A stretch of DNA of 64,000 nt from Legionella oakridgensis ATCC 33761 = DSM 21215 (GCF_000512355.1 NZ_CP004006.1:797001-861000), one strand, 5' to 3'. Shown: positions 46,966 to 57,320, counted from the stretch's first letter. The notes: generated by a model from the letters alone, not told the origin. Made by a program: numbers and translations.

Positions 46966-48501
46966 TTAAGGGATGTGTGGCGAGGGTGCCCTGGGCTCCT
47001 CTTGAGATTGACGCTGTTCTCTTGCCCGTGCTTTAAAGTCAAGAAAGGACATGGATGAATTTGACGAGACGGCTTGCTCTTGTTTGGCAGGTAATGGGGT
47101 GGTTTTTGCCGCATGAATTGCTTCAATGGCTGCTAAGTTTTCTGTGACAACGCCCGCATTCTCTATTCTTAAAGCTGGATCAGCTTCTGTCATGTTTTGT
47201 ATTAATACCCCAATTTCTGGAGGAACGTCTGCAATGTCTGTAAACAATTCATTAAATACTTTGCCGAGTGCATACATATCTGATTTCTTCGTGTATAAAA
47301 CACTGCCGCGATGAAGGCTATCATCAATTTCAGGCGCTAGAAATGTACCTGAACCGCTTAAATCCATAATTCCCTCTTGCCCGGCGTCCAGTTTGCAGGC
47401 CATCCCAAAATCACATAAATGCAACGTTTTATTTTCTTCATCCCATATAAAGTTTTCAGGTTTGATATCCCGATGCAAATAGTTTCGATGAAATTCTTGC
47501 ACCAAAGCGGCGGCTTTTTGGGCTATATCCAGCCTTGATAAAAAATCAGCCTTGTCTCCACTGGCTATGTGTTTTTGCAAATCAACACCAAGTAACAGTG
47601 ATTGGACACTGTAATATTTATCATCACGAAGGGTTTCACCAAAAAATCGGCCGAAGTGTTTTAATGTTTCGTTTTCTGCTTTTGATGGTTCCTTCATGAT
47701 GCTTTTTTGAATTTTTATCGCCATCCATTCCCCGGTATGGATGTCTTGACAAAGTTTTACTTTACCGAAGCCTCCTTCTCCCAGAGCGGTTGCCTTGCCT
47801 TGATAGAGAGCAAATGCACGGGGCTGTTCTTCCGGTGAGAGGCTGACGTAAATAATAGAATGATTTAAATCATGACTGCGTTTTGAAATTTTGATTAATT
47901 GATAATTGCTGTCTAATTCAAAATCAACTTTTCTTTCATCTTTAAAGGAATGGATGGCTTGTTTTAAGGATTCTTCTTGCTGGTAATTAACGTCTTCCTC
48001 TTGTCTTATGGTTTCTAATTTGTCCTCCAATTCTGCAATAACGATTGGATCTTGTGCTTTTTCTCCATATTCATCTTGTAAGCTGTATAAATGTTCCAGA
48101 TAGTTTTGATATAAATCAGTGCTTTCTGCCTGGTCAGTAACGGCTGCTAATTGTTCTTTTAAGGCTTGAATAAATGCTTTGGCGTCGTCGGATCTTAATT
48201 GTTCTTCAAATTGGGACAGAGCTGAAAAAACTCTGGATTTATAATCTTCGACTGATTCTTCATGCTGAGGAAAGAGCATTCTGTCAATATGGCTAATTGG
48301 ATCACGAAATTTGTCCAATTCATTGAAACATTCTTCTTTTAATGCATTATAGTGATTTCTTTTTGTGACAATATCGTTTATTTCTTCTTGCATACTGGTT
48401 AAGAACGATTCAATTTCAGACACTAACGCTTGTTCTTTATCGCTTAAAAGCATGCCACTGCTTGATAACTCATCAGAATCGATATTCGGGTGCAAAGGCA
48501 T
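46966..48501 (-). CDS. Eukaryotic-type Ser/Thr protein kinase, candidate Dot/Icm effector (LegK-like)
   Basis: 511 residues from ATG 48501 behind GGAG; a TTG at 48513 is an alternative. Residues 1-200 are acidic and coiled-coil rich, without signal peptide. The kinase domain spans about 225-450: glycine loop ALGEGGFGKVKL, lysine in MAIKIQK, catalytic loop YLHRDIKPENFIWD, metal-binding CDFGMA and FLAPEI, all canonical, so it should be active. The C-terminal 60 residues are low complexity and Glu/Pro-rich (QEEPRAPSPHIP), like Dot/Icm secretion signals. It is not linked to PASTA or forkhead genes as in bacterial house kinases, which favours a translocated effector. Which LegK group it fits cannot be told. 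Confidence 0.85.
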   Translation of the reverse strand: MPLHPNIDSDELSSSGMLLSDKEQALVSEIESFLTSMQEEINDIVTKRNHYNALKEECFNELDKFRDPISHIDRMLFPQHEESVEDYKSRVFSALSQFEEQLRSDDAKAFIQALKEQLAAVTDQAESTDLYQNYLEHLYSLQDEYGEKAQDPIVIAELEDKLETIRQEEDVNYQQEESLKQAIHSFKDERKVDFELDSNYQLIKISKRSHDLNHSIIYVSLSPEEQPRAFALYQGKATALGEGGFGKVKLCQDIHTGEWMAIKIQKSIMKEPSKAENETLKHFGRFFGETLRDDKYYSVQSLLLGVDLQKHIASGDKADFLSRLDIAQKAAALVQEFHRNYLHRDIKPENFIWDEENKTLHLCDFGMACKLDAGQEGIMDLSGSGTFLAPEIDDSLHRGSVLYTKKSDMYALGKVFNELFTDIADVPPEIGVLIQNMTEADPALRIENAGVVTENLAAIEAIHAAKTTPLPAKQEQAVSSNSSMSFLDFKARAREQRQSQEEPRAPSPHIP

Positions 48502-48796
48502 GAATGTCTCCAATTGCTTATCTTATGATGAAATTATAGACTACAAGATGACTTTTTGATTATAAAGTATTTATTTTAATCAATCGTGGGGACAATTTTT
48601 GCTGGTTCCCTTGTCATTTTTGGAGTGCCTAATGGCTATGAGTTGTCTCTAATATGAACAAGTTATAAAGCGGATGTTTATTCTGATTATGGACCAGTCA
48701 TTCACCAAAATTTATAGACAAAATTGGCTGAAAAACTTATGATAATGTCCATGATTTTTGTGCTTTTTCCAGCGCGTGTTTAGCGGGAAATAAACT
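48502..48796. other. Intergenic region between the kinase gene and cydP
   Basis: About 295 bases, A/T-rich. A minus-strand TATAAT at 48533-48538 may be the -10 box of the kinase promoter but lacks a good -35. Nothing else was recognised. Confidence 0.3.
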
Positions 48797-48976
48797 ATGA
48801 CTCCTCTCCGTCGTGATATTCTCATCACTTTGGCCGTCAAGTTCTCTTTACTGGTTGCATTATGGTTCATTTGTTTCAAAGACGTTGAAAGGCCTGCACA
48901 CAATGCACAGCAATGGATGTTGGGGAAGGGGTTATCCAGCATGACGGCACATAACGCATTCAAATTGGAAGATTAA
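48797..48976 (+). CDS. cydP: CydP-like small cytochrome bd accessory protein
   Basis: 59 residues with one membrane helix near the N-terminus (MTPLRRDILITLAVKFSLLV, then ALWFICF). It lies 129 bases before cydA in the same direction. A short protein with RRDI and a single helix directly upstream of cydA is the pattern of CydP, a putative small cytochrome bd subunit in gammaproteobacteria. The name rests on position and form, not on an alignment. Confidence 0.65.
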   Translation: MTPLRRDILITLAVKFSLLVALWFICFKDVERPAHNAQQWMLGKGLSSMTAHNAFKLED

Positions 48977-49105
48977 AACATCGTGTAGCCTGTTGTGTTT
49001 CATAAAGACATAAGCATGCACCGATAAAGATACTCTGAGCAATATGTTAAAAGGAGCTTGACTAGGCAAAGAGAGCAACCTGCGATTGATGATAAGAGGT
49101 GATTT

Positions 49106-50647
49106 ATGATTCCTGGTATAGAGGTTGTTGAGCTTTCCCGTCTGCAGTTTGCGCTGACTGCACTGTATCATTTTCTTTTTGTGCCTTTAACGTTGGGACT
49201 GTCGTTGTTGCTTGCCATCATGGAAACGGTGTATGTCATGACCGGTCGAGACATTTGGCGTCAGATGGTGAAATATTGGGGAATTTTGTTTGGTATTAAC
49301 TTTGTTTTGGGTGTGGCCACTGGCTTAACCATGGAATTCCAATTCGGCACCAATTGGGCCTATTACTCGCATTATGTAGGAGATGTCTTTGGGGCGCCCT
49401 TGGCAATAGAAGGCTTGATGGCTTTCTTTTTGGAGGCGACTTTTGTTGGTTTGTTTTTCTTTGGTTGGGATAAATTAAGTAAATTTCAGCATATGTGTTG
49501 TACCTGGTTATTGGCCCTGGGTACAAATTTATCGGCATTATGGATACTCATTGCCAATGGTTGGATGCAAAACCCAGTCGGTGCTGCCTTTGATTACCAA
49601 ACCATGCGTATGGAAGTGACGAATTTTGCAGACGTCATGTTTAATCCGGTTGCCCAGGCTAAGTTTGTGCACACTATTAGTGCCGGTTATGTAACGGGTG
49701 CTGTGTTTGTGCTGGCAGTCAGCGCCTACTTTCTCTTGCGCGGCCGAAATTTGGCTTTTGCAAAACGTTCCATGACGGTTGCAGTTTCTTTTGGATTGGC
49801 GTCTGCTTTATCGGTGGTGGTATTAGGAGATGAAAGTGGGTATGTTGCCAATAACAATCAAAAAATGAAAATCGCGGCTATGGAAGCCATGTGGCATACT
49901 GAAAAAGCACCAGCAGGATTGACGCTTTTCGGCATTCCCAATGAAAAAACAATGAAAACCGATTATGCTATAGAAATTCCGTATGTGTTGGGTTTGATTG
50001 CAACCCGTTCCTTTAGTGAGCCACTGCAAGGGATTAATGAACTGATTATAGAAGGAAAACAAAGAATTAAAGAAGGTATGCTGGCATACGATGCCTTAAA
50101 TCGGTTGCAGAAAAATCGTGATGATGAACGGGCAAAAGCTGATTTTGAGGCTCATGGTCAGTATTTGGGATATGGCTTATTGCTGAAAAAATACACGGAT
50201 AATGTTGCTGAAGCCGATGAAAAACAAATTGATCAAGCTGCCAATGATCTTAAACCGCATGTGATGCCTTTATTCTTTTCTTTCCGTATCATGGTGGCAT
50301 GTGGTTTATTCTTCATTTTCCTGTTTGCTGTAGGATTTTATCTTTCCGTTAAACGAAAACTGCATACCAACCGCTGGTATTTGCACCTGGCTTTCTGGTC
50401 TTTGCCGCTGCCGTGGATTGCAGCTGAATTGGGCTGGGTTGTTGCAGAGTATGGAAGACAGCCTTGGGTGGTGCAGGGAATATTGCCGACGTTTATGGGT
50501 GTTTCATCCGTTAGTGGTGCGCAAGTATGGACTTCATTATCCGGTTTTATCATTTTTTACACCATTCTTGCCATTGTGGAAGTGTATTTAATGATTAAAT
50601 ACATCCGTTTGGGGCCTGATAATTTAATTCATGAAGGAGCTCACTAG
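49106..50647 (+). CDS. cydA: Cytochrome bd ubiquinol oxidase subunit I
   Basis: 513 residues with about nine membrane helices. ELSRLQFALTALYHFLFVPL contains the heme b595 His, and the quinol-oxidising loop GWVVAEYGRQPWVVQG holds the signature GRQPW. The long Q-loop between about 250 and 380 is of the E. coli type. The enzyme reduces oxygen to water with high affinity and helps tolerate low oxygen and nitric oxide. It is followed by cydB and cydX after a short palindromic repeat. Confidence 0.97.
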   Translation: MIPGIEVVELSRLQFALTALYHFLFVPLTLGLSLLLAIMETVYVMTGRDIWRQMVKYWGILFGINFVLGVATGLTMEFQFGTNWAYYSHYVGDVFGAPLAIEGLMAFFLEATFVGLFFFGWDKLSKFQHMCCTWLLALGTNLSALWILIANGWMQNPVGAAFDYQTMRMEVTNFADVMFNPVAQAKFVHTISAGYVTGAVFVLAVSAYFLLRGRNLAFAKRSMTVAVSFGLASALSVVVLGDESGYVANNNQKMKIAAMEAMWHTEKAPAGLTLFGIPNEKTMKTDYAIEIPYVLGLIATRSFSEPLQGINELIIEGKQRIKEGMLAYDALNRLQKNRDDERAKADFEAHGQYLGYGLLLKKYTDNVAEADEKQIDQAANDLKPHVMPLFFSFRIMVACGLFFIFLFAVGFYLSVKRKLHTNRWYLHLAFWSLPLPWIAAELGWVVAEYGRQPWVVQGILPTFMGVSSVSGAQVWTSLSGFIIFYTILAIVEVYLMIKYIRLGPDNLIHEGAH

Positions 50648-50652
50648 GGTTT

Positions 50653-50716
50653 AGAACCTGTCTTCAGAGCTCCTAGGCTTTTAGCTCTGCATCGTTAGAT
50701 TATGAAAACAGGCTCT
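50653..50716 (+). repeat. Dispersed palindromic repeat, family B, copy 2 (between cydA and cydB)
   Basis: 64 bp beginning AGAACCTGTCTTCAGAG and ending ATGAAAACAGGCTCT. It is the same element as 44313-44376 in opposite orientation, and its left end equals that of 60797-60942. It would fold within the cyd mRNA. Confidence 0.72.
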
Positions 50717-50791
50717 TATTTTCCCATGGGAAAAACCAAGGCAAACTTTCTCACGAACAAGTTTGTTCACCAATCTTTGGGGGTAACGATT

Positions 50792-51928
50792 ATGCCATTA
50801 GATTATGAAATATTACGTATTATTTGGTGGGCATTGCTTGGGGTTTTGCTCATAGGATTTGCAGTCATGGATGGATTTGATTTAGGAGTTGCCATGTGGT
50901 TGCCTTGGCTTGCCAAAACCGATATGGAAAGACGGGTGATGATTAACAGCATTGGAGCTACCTGGGAAGGCAATCAAGTCTGGTTTATTTTGGGGGGCGG
51001 CGCTATTTTTGCTGCCTGGCCAGCGTTGTATGCCTTATCCTTTTCCGGCTTTTATCTGGCGATGTTGCTTGTCCTTCTCGCCTTGATCCTGCGACCTGTT
51101 GGTTTTAAATACCGTTCAAAACTGACTCATCGTAAGTGGCGTAGCACGTGGGACTATTCTTTATTTGTTGGCGGTTTTGTTCCTACTTTGATTTTTGGTG
51201 TGGCTGTAGGCAATGTGCTGCAAGGTGTTCCTTTTCATTTTGATGAAAGTTTGAGGCCTTTTTATACCGGTACTTTTTTAGCGCTGTTAAATCCCTTTGC
51301 CTTACTTTGCGGCGTTTTGTCAGTCTTAATGCTTGCCATGCATGGCGCGTTTTATCTTAGTCTTAAAACAGAAGGATATTTGCAGCAGCGTGCTATAAAA
51401 GCCGCTAAAGCATCCGCATTATTGACCGTCAGCCTGTTTATAGGAGCTGGGCTATGGTTATACTATGGATTCGAAGGATATTATCTAACAAGTTTAATGC
51501 CTCATGATGGCCCTTCAAATCCTTTATATAAAACCGTCATACGACAAAGCGGTGCATGGTTTGCAAATTATCAGCATATTCCAGCAACCATCGCTGCACC
51601 AATGATGGGTATTGTTGCAGCCATTTTGGCCACAGGTTTCAGCCGATATGCAGGCGTTGCTTTTGTATTTAGTTCAATGTCTGTTATTGGTATTATTGCG
51701 ACCGTAGGCGTCAGTATGTTTCCTTTTATTCTGCCATCTTCTTCAAATCCTGAGCAGAGTCTGCTGGTTTGGGACAGTTCGTCCAGTCATCTTACTTTAT
51801 TCATCATGTTAAGTGCTACTATGGTATTTTTACCGGTGATCCTGGTCTACACGGCATGGGTATATCGAGTATTAAGAGGGAAAGTGACGGAAGCGACGAT
51901 TGTCAACAGTCGTGATACAGCGTATTAA
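50792..51928 (+). CDS. cydB: Cytochrome bd ubiquinol oxidase subunit II
   Basis: 378 residues from ATG 50792 (MPLDYEILRIIWWALLGVLL), with GGGGGT ten bases before. An in-frame extension to 50702 runs into the repeat and is rejected. GFAVMDGFDLGVAMWLPWLA and NSIGATWEGNQVWFILGGGA are CydB signatures. Eight to nine helices are visible. It is co-transcribed with cydA and cydX. Confidence 0.96.
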   Translation: MPLDYEILRIIWWALLGVLLIGFAVMDGFDLGVAMWLPWLAKTDMERRVMINSIGATWEGNQVWFILGGGAIFAAWPALYALSFSGFYLAMLLVLLALILRPVGFKYRSKLTHRKWRSTWDYSLFVGGFVPTLIFGVAVGNVLQGVPFHFDESLRPFYTGTFLALLNPFALLCGVLSVLMLAMHGAFYLSLKTEGYLQQRAIKAAKASALLTVSLFIGAGLWLYYGFEGYYLTSLMPHDGPSNPLYKTVIRQSGAWFANYQHIPATIAAPMMGIVAAILATGFSRYAGVAFVFSSMSVIGIIATVGVSMFPFILPSSSNPEQSLLVWDSSSSHLTLFIMLSATMVFLPVILVYTAWVYRVLRGKVTEATIVNSRDTAY

Positions 51929-51952
51929 TTGACACGTTTTTAGGGGGCATGT

Positions 51953-52060
51953 ATGTGGTATTTTTCCTGGATTTTGGGTACAGGTCTGGCCTGCTTTTTT
52001 GCTGTATTAAATGCAATATGGTTGGAACTCAGGATAGATGAGTCATCCGCTAAAAAATAA
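51953..52060 (+). CDS. cydX: Cytochrome bd small subunit CydX
   Basis: 35 residues, a single-helix peptide beginning MWYFSWILGTGLACFFAVLN and continuing AIWLELR. This is the CydX (YbgT) signature MWYFxWxLG with the conserved Glu. The start lies ten bases after AGGGGG and 24 bases after cydB. CydX stabilises the heme site of cytochrome bd. Confidence 0.93.
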   Translation: MWYFSWILGTGLACFFAVLNAIWLELRIDESSAKK

Positions 52061-52075
52061 GGTAAGAACGTCAAA

Positions 52076-52756
52076 TCAATTGATGTGTTTTAATTGCATG
52101 AGTATCTGTTTTGCGGCATGTTGTTCTGCTTTGCGTCGATTGCTTCCTTGACCATGAGCTTTCATGCCAAGTTCCGCTAATTCACAGGTGACGTAGAAGA
52201 GCTGCTCATGCTCTTCTCCTTCTACACGAAGAAGCGTATATTCTGGTAAAGCGTGTTTTTGAGCTTGCAAGTATTCCTGTAATTGGGTTTTTGCATCCTT
52301 TAAATTATCATTTAAATGTTTATCTTCAAGACGCGAGCGATACAAATTAAGAATGACGTGTTGACATGCCAAATAGCCCCCATCCAAAAATACAGCAGCA
52401 AACACGGCTTCTAAAGCATCTGCCAGGATTGAGGTCCGACGAAAGCCGCCGCTTTTCATTTCTCCTTGACCAAGATACAAATAATCCCCAAGCTGCAGCT
52501 CTTTGGCAATGAGTGCAAGCATTTCTCCTTTGACAAGGTATGCACGTAAACGGCTTAACTGGCCTTCACTCTCCTCTGGAAATTGTTCGTACAAAGCATT
52601 AGCAATGATGAAACTTAAGACAGAATCTCCAAGAAACTCAAGTCGTTCATTATTAACATTGCCTACACTGCAATGAGTGAGTGCTTGTTTAAGATAGGCG
52701 GAATTTTTAAATTGGTAATCCAGCCGCCTGCATAGACGCTGTAAGTTATTCTCCAC
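52076..52756 (-). CDS. rnc: Ribonuclease III
   Basis: 226-residue double-strand-specific endonuclease processing rRNA and mRNA. The catalytic signature is NERLEFLGDSVLSFIIANAL with the metal-binding acidic residues, and DALEAVFAAVFLDGG holds the second metal site. The C-terminal dsRNA-binding domain (DAKTQLQEYLQAQKHALPEY, HGQGSNRRKAEQHAAKQIL) is complete. The start is GTG 52756, overlapping the preceding DUF4845 stop. Order lepA-lepB-DUF4845-rnc is conserved. Confidence 0.96.
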   Translation of the reverse strand: MENNLQRLCRRLDYQFKNSAYLKQALTHCSVGNVNNERLEFLGDSVLSFIIANALYEQFPEESEGQLSRLRAYLVKGEMLALIAKELQLGDYLYLGQGEMKSGGFRRTSILADALEAVFAAVFLDGGYLACQHVILNLYRSRLEDKHLNDNLKDAKTQLQEYLQAQKHALPEYTLLRVEGEEHEQLFYVTCELAELGMKAHGQGSNRRKAEQHAAKQILMQLKHIN

Positions 52757-53131
52757 CAGGATTTACCTCTTCTGATACATTAAAATCAAATAATAAACTG
52801 ATATTACTAACCAGTGGCTTCGTGACTTGATAGGCAATGGTTATATGAAATGTCCCTGGTTTGTCCATGGTAATTTTTATTTTTCTTGTGGTATATCAAT
52901 GCCATTCACATAGAGTTGATTCAGCAATCGGTCTTTTAAGATTTGAGCCGTGGTAGATGGGTCAACGGAAAGTTCGCTTCTTGGAATTCTATTTAGGGCA
53001 CTAATGGAATTAGTGACCGAATAATGCTGTATATAGACAGAAACGACACGCATTAAAACAACGCCGACAATGATAACAATGGCCATAGTCAATACCATGC
53101 CAATCAGGGTCATGCCTTGTTGTCGATGCAT
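52746..53131 (-). CDS. DUF4845 family pilin-like membrane protein (frameshift near the end as read)
   Basis: The first frame gives a pilin-like N-terminus (MHRQQGMTLIGMVLTMAIVI) and stops after DIPQEK. With six rather than five bases in the A-run 52880-52884 it continues as IKITMDKPGTFHITIAYQV to VNPGGE, in total 128 residues, the usual DUF4845 length. The end overlaps the rnc start. The function is unknown; the gene is nearly always between lepB and rnc. Confidence 0.85.
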
Positions 53132-53172
53132 TTTATCTCCTTTCTTATGTTCGGATGTCTGTATAATACCTT

Positions 53173-53927
53173 TTAATGTATTATTTGGCCTATTTTAGAC
53201 CAACGAACCATGGCTACCTTACTATTCCAGCTTAACCATACAAGAAAGGCTTTACCACGTAAATATTCGTCGGAAACAAACCCCCAAAATCGGCTGTCGG
53301 CGCTGTCATCACGATTATCGCCCATCATGAAATATTGCCCTTGTGGCACTTCAATTTCAAAATCCACTGGCGCTACATCAGGACGAACATAAACATCATG
53401 TTCAATTCCATTTAAATTTTCCCGATATTTTGCCACGGCTTTGCCCGAACTTTCATCTGTGGTGTATTCCACAAAGGTTTGCTTCATTTCTTTACCATTG
53501 ATAGTCAGCACCTTATTATGATAGGTGATTTTATCGCCAGGGACACCAATGACACGTTTGATGTAATCAAAACTTGGATCAGGTGGCCAGCGAAAGACGG
53601 CAATTTCACCGCGTTTTGGCGTGGCAAGAGGAATGATTTTTTTTCTATGACAGGCAGACGCAATCCATAGGCAAATTTATTAACTGCTACGAAATCTCCA
53701 ACCTGCAATGTTGGCTCTAAAGAACCTGAAGGAATACGGAAAGGTTCAACCAGAAACGAGCGTAAAAGTAATACGATAAGGAAAATGGGAAAGAATGAAC
53801 GAGAATACTCAATTAATCGTCCCGGTTTTTGTTTGGGTTTGCGTTTTTTTGCCCAAAAAAGGACATCAAGCAAATATATAAACCCACTACCCAAAGAAAG
53901 AAGCACTAAAACTAAGGCAAAATTCAT
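53173..53927 (-). CDS. lepB: Signal peptidase I (frameshift mid-gene as read)
   Basis: Cleaves signal peptides of exported proteins on the periplasmic side of the inner membrane. Start ATG 53927 (MNFALVLVLLSLGSGFIYLL) has AGGTGG upstream. FLVEPFRIPSGSLEPTLQVG carries the catalytic serine. The frame breaks at the A-run 53637-53644. With nine instead of eight bases it reads KKIIPLATPKRGEIAVFRWP and YIKRVIGVPGDKITYHNKVL, with the catalytic lysine in YIKRVIG. The second frame continues to FMMGDNRDDSADSRFWGFV. The repaired length is 251 residues. Confidence 0.94.
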
Positions 53928-54023
53928 GCACGACCACCTATAATACAAATAAGTTTAAATGATTTATCCACATTCCGAATCTTCGTTTTTATCTAAAAAT
54001 ACGATGATGCAAAAGGAGACATT

Positions 54024-55829
54024 TTATTTCTTTCTGTCCGTTTGAAACACAGCCATAAAGGCTTCCTGTGGGATTTCTACATGGCCCACCTGTTTCATGC
54101 GTTTTTTACCTGCTTTTTGTTTTTCTAACAATTTGCGTTTACGAGTGACATCACCACCATAGCATTTTGCGGTAACATTTTTGCGTAATGCTTTGACGGT
54201 TTGTCTGGCGATAATATGGCTGCCCAAGGCCGCTTGAATGGCTACGTCAAACATTTGCCGGGGAATTAATTCCCGCATTTTATCGGCCAATGCTTTGCCA
54301 CGGCTATGCGCTGAACTGCGATGAACAATGACTGCCAATGCATCAACACGTTCATTATTAATTAGAATATCCATTTTAACCAAGTCGGCTTCCTGGAAAC
54401 GAATAAAATTATAATCCAGTGAAGCATAACCGCGACTTACGGATTTTAAACGGTCAAAAAAATCGGAAACCACTTCACTTATGGGCAAATCATAAGTGAT
54501 GGACACCTGACGGCCGCTATAAGTCATGTTGACTTGGACACCGCGCCTTTCAATGCAAAGGGTAATGACCTGGCCTAAGTAATCTTGGGGAACTAGGATA
54601 TTAGCGCGTGCAATAGGTTCAAGCATTTGTTTGATATATTGTGTAGGCGGTAGTCGTGACGGGTTATCTATCATTAACGTTTCTCCCTTTGTGGTCACGA
54701 CTTGATAAATAACGGTTGGTGCCGTTGAAATAAGCTCAAGGTTGTATTCACGCTCAAGACGCTCCTGAATGATTTCCATATGCAGCATGCCAAGAAAACC
54801 GCAGCGAAAACCAAAGCCTAGAGCATCGGAAGATTCCGGTTCATAAAACAAAGAGGCGTCATTCAGGCTTAATTTAGCTAATGCATCACGAAAAGATTCA
54901 AAATCATCGGCACTGATAGGGAAAAGTCCCGCATAGACTTGAGGTTTTACTCGTTGAAAGCCTGGCAAGGGTTTATCGGCTTGATTCTTTTCATGCGTGA
55001 GTGTATCGCCAACTGGCGCGCCTTGAATGTCTTTGATGCCGGCAATGACATACCCAACTTCTCCGGCTTGTAATAGGTTCGTGGCCGTTCTTTTAGGGGT
55101 GAAAATGCCAAGCTCATCTACTTCATAAGCTCTTCCCGTAGACATGACGCGCATTTTATCACCTTTTTGCAAGGTGCCATTAACGATTCTTACTAGCGAG
55201 ACAACACCAAGGTAGCTATCAAACCAGGAATCAATAATTAAGGCTTGCAAAGGCGCGGAAAGGTCTCCTTTAGGAGGGGGAATACGTGAAACCAACGCTT
55301 CAAGCACATCTTCTACCCCTAAGCCACTTTTAGCACTGACCTTGATGGCATTTTGTGCTTCCAGGCCAATAATATCTTCAATTTCACGAATGACACGCTC
55401 AGGTTCTGCTTGTGGTAGATCAATTTTGTTTAAAACAGGCAAAACTTCCAAGGCTTGATCAATGGCTGTATAGCATACGGCTACGGTTTGAGCTTCCACG
55501 CCCTGGGCTGCGTCCACGACCAGTATGGCTCCTTCACAAGCAGCTAGTGAACGAGATACTTCATAGCTAAAATCGACATGGCCGGGCGTGTCAATGAAAT
55601 TGAGTAAATACGTTTTACCGTCACGTGACTTATAGTTGAGGCTGACGCTTTGTGCTTTAATGGTAATCCCGCGTTCGCGTTCAATGTCCATGGAATCAAG
55701 CACTTGCTCAGCCATTTCCCGATCTGACAATCCTCCACAGAGTTGAATAAAGCGATCAGCTAATGTGGATTTGCCATGATCAATGTGGGCGATGATAGAA
55801 AAATTACGAATTCGCGTTAAGTCGCTCAA
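54024..55829 (-). CDS. lepA: Elongation factor 4 (LepA)
   Basis: 601-residue translational GTPase. G1 is [15 protein letters not shown]2 [14 protein letters not shown]3 [14 protein letters not shown]4 [11 protein letters not shown]. The LepA-specific C-terminal domain ends with [20 protein letters not shown] and [19 protein letters not shown]. It back-translocates or helps assemble ribosomes under stress. It is the first gene of the minus-strand operon with lepB, DUF4845 and rnc. Confidence 0.97.
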   Translation of the reverse strand: MSDLTRIRNFSIIAHIDHGKSTLADRFIQLCGGLSDREMAEQVLDSMDIERERGITIKAQSVSLNYKSRDGKTYLLNFIDTPGHVDFSYEVSRSLAACEGAILVVDAAQGVEAQTVAVCYTAIDQALEVLPVLNKIDLPQAEPERVIREIEDIIGLEAQNAIKVSAKSGLGVEDVLEALVSRIPPPKGDLSAPLQALIIDSWFDSYLGVVSLVRIVNGTLQKGDKMRVMSTGRAYEVDELGIFTPKRTATNLLQAGEVGYVIAGIKDIQGAPVGDTLTHEKNQADKPLPGFQRVKPQVYAGLFPISADDFESFRDALAKLSLNDASLFYEPESSDALGFGFRCGFLGMLHMEIIQERLEREYNLELISTAPTVIYQVVTTKGETLMIDNPSRLPPTQYIKQMLEPIARANILVPQDYLGQVITLCIERRGVQVNMTYSGRQVSITYDLPISEVVSDFFDRLKSVSRGYASLDYNFIRFQEADLVKMDILINNERVDALAVIVHRSSAHSRGKALADKMRELIPRQMFDVAIQAALGSHIIARQTVKALRKNVTAKCYGGDVTRKRKLLEKQKAGKKRMKQVGHVEIPQEAFMAVFQTDRKK

Positions 55830-56022
55830 TTGAAAACCTGCTGGTAAATTAAGTTATTTTATATTAAATATCGATGTCCATAAAGAGTATGGCGTTGTTA
55901 CTTTGTAGATTTGAAAAATTTTGTAAAAAAATGTTTGTAAATACTTATAATGTTGGTTCACGCTACACCAGTGATGGCTTTGGTGTGAATGCCATATGAT
56001 TTATTTAGATAGGAACTTAAAG

Positions 56023-57033
56023 ATGTTTAGTCGTTTTGAATTTACCTTATTTGGTAGACGGGAAGAAGAGCATGCTAGAGACATTTTAAATTCAATAGCA
56101 ACACGGGGTTTAAGGGCGCCTAAATCAATGTCATTAAGAGGATCATTAAAATTTGACAGTCCTACGACGCAACTTTGCTATAACCGAGTGGAGTTAATGG
56201 ATCCTGCGCGACTTGAGGAAACCGTTAACAGCCTCGTGTTTGATGAAAAAGAGGGGTTTTGGGCAATTGCTTGTGAGCGCAATTTTGTCGGGGTTTCCGA
56301 TGAGCATCTTGCCTACAAAGTATCCGAAGCACTGCTTAATTCGGTTGTTTTTATTTTTTCATGTGCTTTGCGAAAAAGTGAAGAAGAGACTGATCCTAGA
56401 GTCATGGTCAATCGATGGCCTAATTGTCGTTTATGTGATGCTCCAACAGCGGATGAAGATGAACATTATTTTGATGAGATAAGATTACCAGGAGAGGAAT
56501 ATCCAGTTTATTCCCAGGAAATAGAGGCTATTTTAGTTCCTCATCACTTATTGTCATTAGTTAGGTGTGCTTTTCCCAAAACGATGATTATTCCTGTAAC
56601 GAGTTATGAAAAAACATTGACTGAAACACCACTTGAATTGTTTTGCATTGCAAAGGATATTAAAGGTAAACAGGTTTTAGGCCCTAATTACGTCCGGGCC
56701 TTGCAGGCGGCATTGGCTGAATTTCCAGATATGATGACGTTTGGTGTTCATTTAACACGGCTACCTACTGTTTTTCGTCTCGATCCAACCACAAGTCTGT
56801 CAGAGAGTTGCAAGAAATATAATGCGATCGCAGATAGAACAACCCAGCGTCTTAAAAACCCATCAAAAGAACAATTAGCTGAAATAGCGGCTCTTCCTGG
56901 TGTGCAAATTGTAAGAGAAGATAGACGTAAGCCTAATCATTATCTTTGTTTTTGTTCAAGTAGCCAAAAAGCAGATATTGCTGCAATGATGGTTCCTCGA
57001 ACCTGTAGTTCGGCATTATCTCATGGTGTTTGA
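56023..57033 (+). CDS. Protein of unknown function, candidate effector
   Basis: 336 residues from ATG 56023 (MFSRFEFTLFGRREEEHARD) with AGGAAC upstream; 55996 is another in-frame ATG. Soluble, no signal peptide, mixed composition; the middle has CRLCDAPTADEDEHYFDEIR and a possible strand-rich core (IEAILVPHHLLSLVRCAFPK). The end shows LPGVQIVREDRRKPNHYLCF. No motif of a known enzyme family stands out. Isolation between lepA and mltB and an upstream A/T-rich region fit a Legionella accessory gene. Confidence 0.75.
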   Translation: MFSRFEFTLFGRREEEHARDILNSIATRGLRAPKSMSLRGSLKFDSPTTQLCYNRVELMDPARLEETVNSLVFDEKEGFWAIACERNFVGVSDEHLAYKVSEALLNSVVFIFSCALRKSEEETDPRVMVNRWPNCRLCDAPTADEDEHYFDEIRLPGEEYPVYSQEIEAILVPHHLLSLVRCAFPKTMIIPVTSYEKTLTETPLELFCIAKDIKGKQVLGPNYVRALQAALAEFPDMMTFGVHLTRLPTVFRLDPTTSLSESCKKYNAIADRTTQRLKNPSKEQLAEIAALPGVQIVREDRRKPNHYLCFCSSSQKADIAAMMVPRTCSSALSHGV

Positions 57034-57320
57034 GTATGGTTATGTGTTCTTTTTGAATGGTTGCACAGTGATTGCCCTCCTGCGTGCTTTTCTGCCGATT
57101 GTCTCTCTTACCTAAGGGAGGCATGATCTTGCTTGAGTTGCTATCGCTTTATGAGGCGCTATAGGTAGGGTGCATGATGTGCAAGGCATTGCAAAACCAT
57201 TAAAATACAGGGATGATCGCAATCAAATTAAAAACGATTGTTTCTTAGCTTCTTTTTGTCATAAAAAGAAGCAATAAATGTTGGTTTACGATATATATAT
57301 TTTCTGAACAAGGTATGCTC

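Noticed and set aside
53173..53511. Independent second signal peptidase
   Set aside because: It contains only the C-terminal motifs and continues lepB after one base is added to the run at 53637-53644.
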